From a virus, in IMG/VR virus record IMGVR_UViG_3300025030_000195, positions 1 to 43,798 of that record: a DNA stretch of 43,798 nucleotides; one strand, 5' to 3'. A program made the translations under genes and the position numbers. A model generated the notes under the pieces. It made no database searches and was not told the DNA's origin. It saw only the letters and a program-made list of their open reading frames with translations. Positions 40,549 through 43,798 of the stretch are shown in pieces (the first letter of the stretch is position 1; each line of letters opens with the position of its first letter).

Positions 40549-40977
40549 ATGACTCAATACGTTGTAGGCTTCGCATTCACCGAGAACCGGCAAGAGGTGG
40601 CGTTAATTCAAAAAGCGCGGTCACGGTCGGGCTTTGAATGGATGATCGGCAAGATGAACGGTATCGGCGGGAAGGTGCAAGGGAAAGAGAATCCCTTTAT
40701 CGCCATGTCCAGGGAGTTCCACGAAGAGTCGGGAGTGGTCATTTGCCCGTTAGATTGGCGCTGGTGCGGCAAGTTCTCAGGAGAGGATTATGAGGTGATC
40801 GTGTTCAGCGTGTTTAGCGACAAGTTGAGGGGTGTGCATACCTGTTCGGAAGAGGGCGAAATCCACCTTGTGAGAGTGGCCGATATTTCAGAGTTGCCGA
40901 CAGTGGCTAATCTGGACTGGCTTATCCCGCTGGTGATGAAGCGGGATTTGACGGCTTTTGAGGTGATGGAGAAATAA
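40549..40977 (+). CDS. Nudix hydrolase
   Basis: This 142-residue protein has a perfect Nudix box, Gx5Ex7REUxEExGU: G41, E47, then REFHEESGV at 55-63. Nudix enzymes hydrolyse nucleoside diphosphates linked to another group. Here it could clean up the nucleotide pool or process a modified nucleotide or cofactor. GGGGGG lies ahead of the ATG. Confidence 0.92.
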   Translation: MTQYVVGFAFTENRQEVALIQKARSRSGFEWMIGKMNGIGGKVQGKENPFIAMSREFHEESGVVICPLDWRWCGKFSGEDYEVIVFSVFSDKLRGVHTCSEEGEIHLVRVADISELPTVANLDWLIPLVMKRDLTAFEVMEK

Positions 40978-40991
40978 TAGGATATTACATA

Positions 40992-41020
40992 TTGCTTAAT
41001 TTGAAGGTTCAGAGTATAAC
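40992..41020 (+). promoter_or_regulatory. promoter with palindromic operator over the -10 box
   Basis: TTGCTT (40992-40997) is 17 bases from TATAAC (41015-41020). The palindrome AGAGT-ATA-ACTCT (41011-41023) covers the -10 box. The next gene encodes a ribbon-helix-helix protein, a natural candidate to bind it. Confidence 0.65.
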
Positions 41021-41060
41021 TCTAGTACGTTAAATTCACAGTTTGACACAGGGGGAATAC

Positions 41061-41198
41061 ATGAACATAACACTATCAATGCCCACTCAGTACACGGACA
41101 GATTGAAGCAAGAAAGCAAGCAAACAGGGCTGAACTATTCCGAGATTGTACGCAGGGCACTTGACCTGTATTACAGAGACAAAGAGGCCACAAAATGA
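41061..41198 (+). CDS. ribbon-helix-helix regulator
   Basis: This 45-residue protein has a strand MNITLSMPTQYTDRLKQESK followed by a second helix NYSEIVRRALDLYYRDKEA, a CopG/Arc-type fold. A promoter with a palindrome over its -10 box lies just upstream, so it may repress itself. The ATG follows GGGGGAATAC. It overlaps the next gene by four bases. Confidence 0.75.
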   Translation: MNITLSMPTQYTDRLKQESKQTGLNYSEIVRRALDLYYRDKEATK

Positions 41199-41356
41199 CC
41201 GATATGGAGAGATTAATACAAGCAATCACGGCGCAGACAGCGGCTATTACCGCGCTTGTGGAGTCTAACGCTCGGCTGATGATGATATTGGCGGATGGCG
41301 CGACGGATGAGGATGTACAAGTGCAGACGTATATGGACGGGAGTCCGGTTAGCTAA
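41195..41356 (+). CDS. hypothetical 53-residue helical protein
   Basis: It encodes MTDMERLIQAITAQTAAITA, then LVESNARLMMILADGATDED, one long amphipathic helix with an acidic end. Similar short helical proteins follow ribbon-helix-helix genes in phage early regions. The function is unknown. Its stop lies inside a GTTAGCTAAC palindrome. Confidence 0.6.
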   Translation: MTDMERLIQAITAQTAAITALVESNARLMMILADGATDEDVQVQTYMDGSPVS

Positions 41357-41401
41357 CGGGTGCGAGTTGTGCCGCTCGACGGCACGAAAGAGGGGTTATG
41401 A
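41351..41401. other. TAAC...GTTA-like hairpin element 6
   Basis: AGCTAAC (41351-41357, over a stop codon) and GTTATGA (41395-41401, over the next ATG) flank a perfect stem GTGCCG-CTCGA-CGGCAC (41369-41385). No matching partner box is seen elsewhere, so this is the weakest member. Confidence 0.4.
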
Positions 41402-41631
41402 CTGATAAAGAGATACAAAAGAAATTGGATCAGATTGCGCTGCCGATTGACCAACTCGTGGATAAGTTCCTTGCATGGCCGTTGCCGGAGAGCGTATGTG
41501 CCGATCTTTGCGCGACCCGTTATGATGGACATCACCGTTGCGGGACCAACCTACTCACGGCAACAGAGGCAAAACAGATGCTGGAGTACCTGCTCGGCGC
41601 GCCGGATCGTCCGGTCGAGCGTAAGTTATAA
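41398..41631 (+). CDS. hypothetical early protein
   Basis: This 77-residue protein has a helical start (MTDKEIQKKLDQIALPIDQL) followed by AWPLPESVCADLCATRYDGH and RCGTNLLTATEAKQMLEYLL. The WPLPxSVxAD...LLTxxEAkxMLEYLL pattern recurs in phage small proteins of unknown function. AGAGGGGTT precedes the ATG. Confidence 0.65.
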   Translation: MTDKEIQKKLDQIALPIDQLVDKFLAWPLPESVCADLCATRYDGHHRCGTNLLTATEAKQMLEYLLGAPDRPVERKL

Positions 41632-41640
41632 GGAGGGAGT

Positions 41641-41871
41641 ATGAGCGAAGCGTTTGAGAATTGGTTTACTGGTAAGTTCATAAGGGAAGACTTTGGCTCT
41701 AGAAATAGAAACCTTATAGGCGACCTTACGTTAGCCCGAATGCAAACCGCTTTTGCTGCCGGTCAAGCCGCCGAGCGGGAAGAATGTGCAAAGATTGTGG
41801 CTGGCTATATTAACTACACAACCTATGCAGAGATTACAAAAGCTATCCGCAAGCGTGGGGAGGAACCATGA
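41641..41871 (+). CDS. hypothetical early protein
   Basis: This 76-residue protein starts after AAGGAGGGAGT. It has FENWFTGKFIREDFGSRNRN and LARMQTAFAAGQAAEREECA, then AEITKAIRKRGEEP. The FEnW...AFxAGqaaEReEC pattern is shared by many small phage proteins of unknown role. It overlaps the next ATG. Confidence 0.65.
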   Translation: MSEAFENWFTGKFIREDFGSRNRNLIGDLTLARMQTAFAAGQAAEREECAKIVAGYINYTTYAEITKAIRKRGEEP

Positions 41872-42182
41872 CAGTAGAAGAAGCACTAGATTGGTCCAAA
41901 GATGTCGGCGGCGGCTGTATCTCAAGGATGGATGAAGAGTGCATCAAGGCGCTAGCGGAAGAGGTCAAGCGGCTGCGTGATATACGCGATACCGCATTTA
42001 CTGTTGACGAAGATCAGGCAAAACAGTTAATCCGAATGGCAACCGTAGCCGCTGCCAGCCGGTGTGTTGAGATAGTGCAGTTAACATATCCAGAATTGAT
42101 AGATGGGGAAATGGAGCATGTGTATTGCTTTGATTCCGTTGTAGATGTTGCTAACGCTATCCGCCAAGAGTTCAAACTGTGA
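41868..42182 (+). CDS. hypothetical early protein
   Basis: This 104-residue protein starts MTVEEALDWSKDVGGGC, then ECIKALAEEVKRLRDIRD and an Ala-rich helix MATVAAASRCVEIV. The charged helices suggest a coiled dimer. The family is not recognised. It overlaps the nuclease gene by four bases. Confidence 0.6.
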   Translation: MTVEEALDWSKDVGGGCISRMDEECIKALAEEVKRLRDIRDTAFTVDEDQAKQLIRMATVAAASRCVEIVQLTYPELIDGEMEHVYCFDSVVDVANAIRQEFKL

Positions 42183-42448
42183 ACTGGAAAACCAAAACAC
42201 CACGAGACGAGAAATACCTAAACTACATCCGATCAATGGACTGTTGCGAATGTGGCTACCCTGGACCGGTAGACGCGCATCACATTGAAACGGGCGGCAT
42301 GGGTATAAAGTGCAGCGACTATCTGACAGTTTCGTTATGTCGGCCATATCAGAGAGGATGTCACTCGAAAGCGGATAAGAATCCAGCGAGTGCGGAGAAA
42401 TACCGGCCATTAGCAGAGAGACTACATCAGGAATGGGAGAGCCGATGA
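42179..42448 (+). CDS. HNH-like nuclease, DUF968/NinG type
   Basis: This 89-residue protein starts with GTG. CCECGYPGPVDAHHIETGGM, then KCSDYLTVSLCRPYQRGCHS, is the pattern of DUF968-type HNH nucleases (CxxC, DAHH, GGMGxKxSD, LCxxxHxGCH). Here the usual His of LCxxxH is a Gln (RPYQRGCH). It may be a recombination-junction nuclease like NinG or Rap. It starts in an overlap and ends in ATGA. Confidence 0.8.
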   Translation: MNWKTKTPRDEKYLNYIRSMDCCECGYPGPVDAHHIETGGMGIKCSDYLTVSLCRPYQRGCHSKADKNPASAEKYRPLAERLHQEWESR

Positions 42449-42597
42449 TATACCACGTCCACCCTTGCTACCCTTGGCATTGCGGGGCTACCGATGGGAT
42501 GATAACGACAGATGAGAGGAATGTTAACTGTCCGGCATGTGCTGAAAAGAAAGCGCAAATATTCGCGGCTCTTGCCAAACTAGGGGGCAATCTATGA
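42445..42597 (+). CDS. small zinc-binding-like protein
   Basis: This 50-residue protein reads MIYHVHPCYPWHCGATDGMI, then TTDERNVNCPACAEKKAQIF. A Cys/His set (HVHPCYPWHCG, CPAC) suits one zinc ion. ATGA overlaps on both sides show coupling. The function is unknown. Confidence 0.6.
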   Translation: MIYHVHPCYPWHCGATDGMITTDERNVNCPACAEKKAQIFAALAKLGGNL

Positions 42598-42860
42598 ACG
42601 ATGTTATCCATGAGGGCAAACAGTTAATAGAGCGTTGGCGAAACTCTCAAAAACAATTGGAATCAGCCAAACAATCAGTTATTAGGGCAGAATGTGAGGT
42701 ATCAAATTCCCGTAATGAGTTAGGAAGGTGGCTTACCCCAGAAGATGCTAGAAACGGAGAACAGTTTTGCGTCTGGTATGGTGACTCTCTTATATCTGCG
42801 ACAAAAGACCAAACAAACTACAAAGTGGAAATCAGGAAGCGCGGGAAAAGTTTGATGTGA
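42594..42860 (+). CDS. hypothetical coiled-coil protein
   Basis: This 88-residue protein has an N-terminal coiled coil (GKQLIERWRNSQKQLESAKQ, RAECEVSNSRNELGRW) and a C-terminal small sheet (FCVWYGDSLISA, YKVEIRKRGKSL). Its start region shares 19 bases with that of the gene at 42882. The family is unknown. Confidence 0.6.
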   Translation: MNDVIHEGKQLIERWRNSQKQLESAKQSVIRAECEVSNSRNELGRWLTPEDARNGEQFCVWYGDSLISATKDQTNYKVEIRKRGKSLM

Positions 42861-42881
42861 TGCATCGAAAGGGGGCAATCT

Positions 42882-43043
42882 ATGAACGAATCAGCGGTGC
42901 TAGAGAACATCAGAAGGTGGCTATCATCAGGTGCGACAATCAAAGCGAGTGACACGGGTAAGCCTGTTCTGGTTGTAAGTGGTGGTCTATGCGATGGCAA
43001 CCTTACTGTGACATTCCCGAAAGAGGCAGGCAATCATGCTTGA
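42882..43043 (+). CDS. hypothetical 53-residue protein
   Basis: It encodes MNESAVLENIRRWLSSGATI, then KASDTGKPVLVVSGGLCDGN and LTVTFPKEAGNHA. It is a compact helix-strand-strand pattern. The ribosome site and first codons repeat those at 42583. The function is unknown. Confidence 0.55.
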   Translation: MNESAVLENIRRWLSSGATIKASDTGKPVLVVSGGLCDGNLTVTFPKEAGNHA

Positions 43044-43191
43044 GCTGACAACATCAATCATTCACTTTGTCGCTGTTGTCTTGTGTATATCAGTATCATA
43101 TAGGTACTTGTCTAAAGGCCAATATCAAGAGGCATGGTGGTTCATGGCGCTACTTGCTCTTAGTGTTATGAACGATGTGCTAGGTCAGTAA
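43036..43191 (+). CDS. two-helix membrane protein
   Basis: This 51-residue protein has two hydrophobic segments (SIIHFVAVVLCISVSY, WWFMALLALSVMNDVL) joined by the short basic loop RYLSKGQYQEA. It could be an early membrane protein such as an exclusion or holin-like factor; no family supports a choice. It overlaps the previous gene by 8 bases. Confidence 0.55.
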   Translation: MLELTTSIIHFVAVVLCISVSYRYLSKGQYQEAWWFMALLALSVMNDVLGQ

Positions 43192-43205
43192 ATAAGGGGG
43201 ATATA

Positions 43206-43424
43206 ATGGAATGGATTAGCATTGAAGATAGATTGCCGCTTAATCAAGAAGATGTTGTGAATTATAACAGTGTTGATGTCATAGTTTGCACTATGTACGA
43301 TGAAGTTTATTGTATGGAGTTCGCTATGGGAAACACCAATGGCAACTACTGGCATGTGTTTGGTGAGCGGATAGAAGGTTATGTTACCCACTGGATGCCA
43401 CTACCCAAACCGCCATGCCGGTAA
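43206..43424 (+). CDS. DUF551-family protein
   Basis: This 72-residue protein opens MEWISIEDRLPLNQEDV and ends GYVTHWMPLPKPP, the two hallmarks of DUF551, a widespread small phage family of unknown function. It is preceded by AAGGGGGA and overlaps the HNH gene start by ten bases. Confidence 0.9.
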   Translation: MEWISIEDRLPLNQEDVVNYNSVDVIVCTMYDEVYCMEFAMGNTNGNYWHVFGERIEGYVTHWMPLPKPPCR

Positions 43425-43732
43425 AGCCTCCCACTCATAAGCCAGCAAAGACCAAAGCTCCACGGCATACTGTAGCAGAGGCAGACAGCAAGACTCGACG
43501 GGACTTCACCAATGCATCTGGCTATGGCTACAAGTGGCGCAAGGAAAGCAAGAGATATCTGGCAGAGAATCCAATGTGTATTGACTGCGAAGCAAAGGGA
43601 AGAGTACGGTTAGCTACACAGGTGGATCACGTTGTACCTCATAGGGGTGACATGGACCTGTTCTGGAGTAGAAGTAATTGGGCTTCACGGTGCCATTCAT
43701 GCCATTCCAGTAAAACAGCAAAGGGATTATGA
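43415..43732 (+). CDS. HNH endonuclease next to terminase
   Basis: This 105-residue protein has a basic N-terminal tail and an HNH core: CIDCEAKGRV, TQVDHVVPHRGDMDLFWSRS and NWASRCHSCHSSKTAKG. HNH proteins of this kind lie directly upstream of terminase genes in HK97-like phages and assist cos cleavage or packaging. Here it ends 66 bases before the right edge, and the terminase starts 67 bases from the left edge, which supports circular continuity. Confidence 0.93.
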   Translation: MPVKPPTHKPAKTKAPRHTVAEADSKTRRDFTNASGYGYKWRKESKRYLAENPMCIDCEAKGRVRLATQVDHVVPHRGDMDLFWSRSNWASRCHSCHSSKTAKGL

Positions 43733-43798
43733 AAACATCAACTATTTCAATGGCATGGGGTAGTCCATCAGAAGTCTAGGACTGCATCATTAAGACAG
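43733..43798. other. right-end non-coding stretch
   Basis: This region lies after the HNH stop. A 16-codon frame (MKTSTISMAWGSPSEV) starts within the HNH stop overlap, but I do not call it a gene. With the left 66 bases it likely forms the HNH-terminase spacer, where cos sites usually occur. Confidence 0.4.

Noticed and set aside
1-43798. CRISPR arrays, tRNA or rRNA genes, insertion sequences
   Set aside because: I saw no spaced repeat array, no convincing tRNA cloverleaf and no transposase. I could not run a tRNA or repeat finder, so a single divergent tRNA could be missed.
43733-43798. 16-codon frame at the right end
   Set aside because: It is too short, has no independent ribosome site and no recognisable features.
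1-43798. Direct terminal repeat joining the window ends
   Set aside because: The first and last 60 bases share no evident repeat. Circular continuity is inferred only from gene order.

Overview
This window looks like the complete, or nearly complete, genome of a tailed double-stranded DNA phage with a long non-contractile tail (HK97-type head, lambda-type tail). Genes tile almost without gaps from an HNH endonuclease at the right end, through a small/large terminase pair at the left end, to head, tail, lysis, recombination and replication genes. This is the order expected if the circular map was opened near the packaging genes. The host is probably Gram-negative, because a lipoprotein gene nested in a membrane-protein gene looks like an Rz/Rz1 spanin pair. 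I cannot name the host genus. No integrase, excisionase or CI-like repressor is visible, so a virulent or defective-temperate lifestyle fits better than a standard temperate one.

Layout. 67-6703: terminases, portal, ClpP-like protease, capsid, and a small head gene that appears to be joined to a Rossmann-type glycosyltransferase-like domain by a -1 ribosomal frameshift. 6700-8493: connector, head closure and small virion proteins. 8493-11787: a LamG/repeat protein, a GT9-like glycosyltransferase and a methyltransferase. 11780-17080: neck, tail terminator, tail tube, G/GT chaperones, tape measure and tail-tip-proximal proteins. 17049-17705: a minus-strand three-gene cassette with its own promoter, inserted between tail genes. 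17824-23243: NlpC/P60 peptidase, tip protein J and a beta-helix fibre or spike. 23265-24694: GH19 endolysin, small zinc proteins, a holin-like protein and a spanin-like pair. 24791-25297: HNH homing endonuclease on the minus strand. 25465-30738: early genes, including a ribbon-helix-helix regulator, ERF annealase, YqaJ exonuclease, NinB and a RuvC-like resolvase. 30791-33008: a radical-SAM-like protein followed by a GNAT-DNA methyltransferase fusion. 33029-34715: small genes and an APS-reductase-like PP-loop enzyme. 34730-34907: promoter-hairpins-terminator unit. 34955-37464: replication initiator with internal iterons, then T7-type primase-helicase. 37473-43732: small early genes, including a second PP-loop protein, a Nudix hydrolase, DUF551 and HNH proteins.

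Main points for a second look. (1) A textbook -1 frameshift signal at 6128-6194: slippery heptamer, 6-nt spacer and an H-type pseudoknot with two perfect 7-bp stems. It feeds a reading frame that has no start codon of its own. (2) A candidate DNA-modification unit made of a two-Cys-cluster TIM-barrel protein and a GNAT-methyltransferase fusion, near an APS-reductase-like enzyme. (3) Intergenic hairpins bounded by NNNTAAC and GTTANNN boxes. In three cases the 7-bp box in front of a gene is the exact reverse complement of the box after it, as in integron gene cassettes. (4) Helically phased iterons inside the replication initiator gene.
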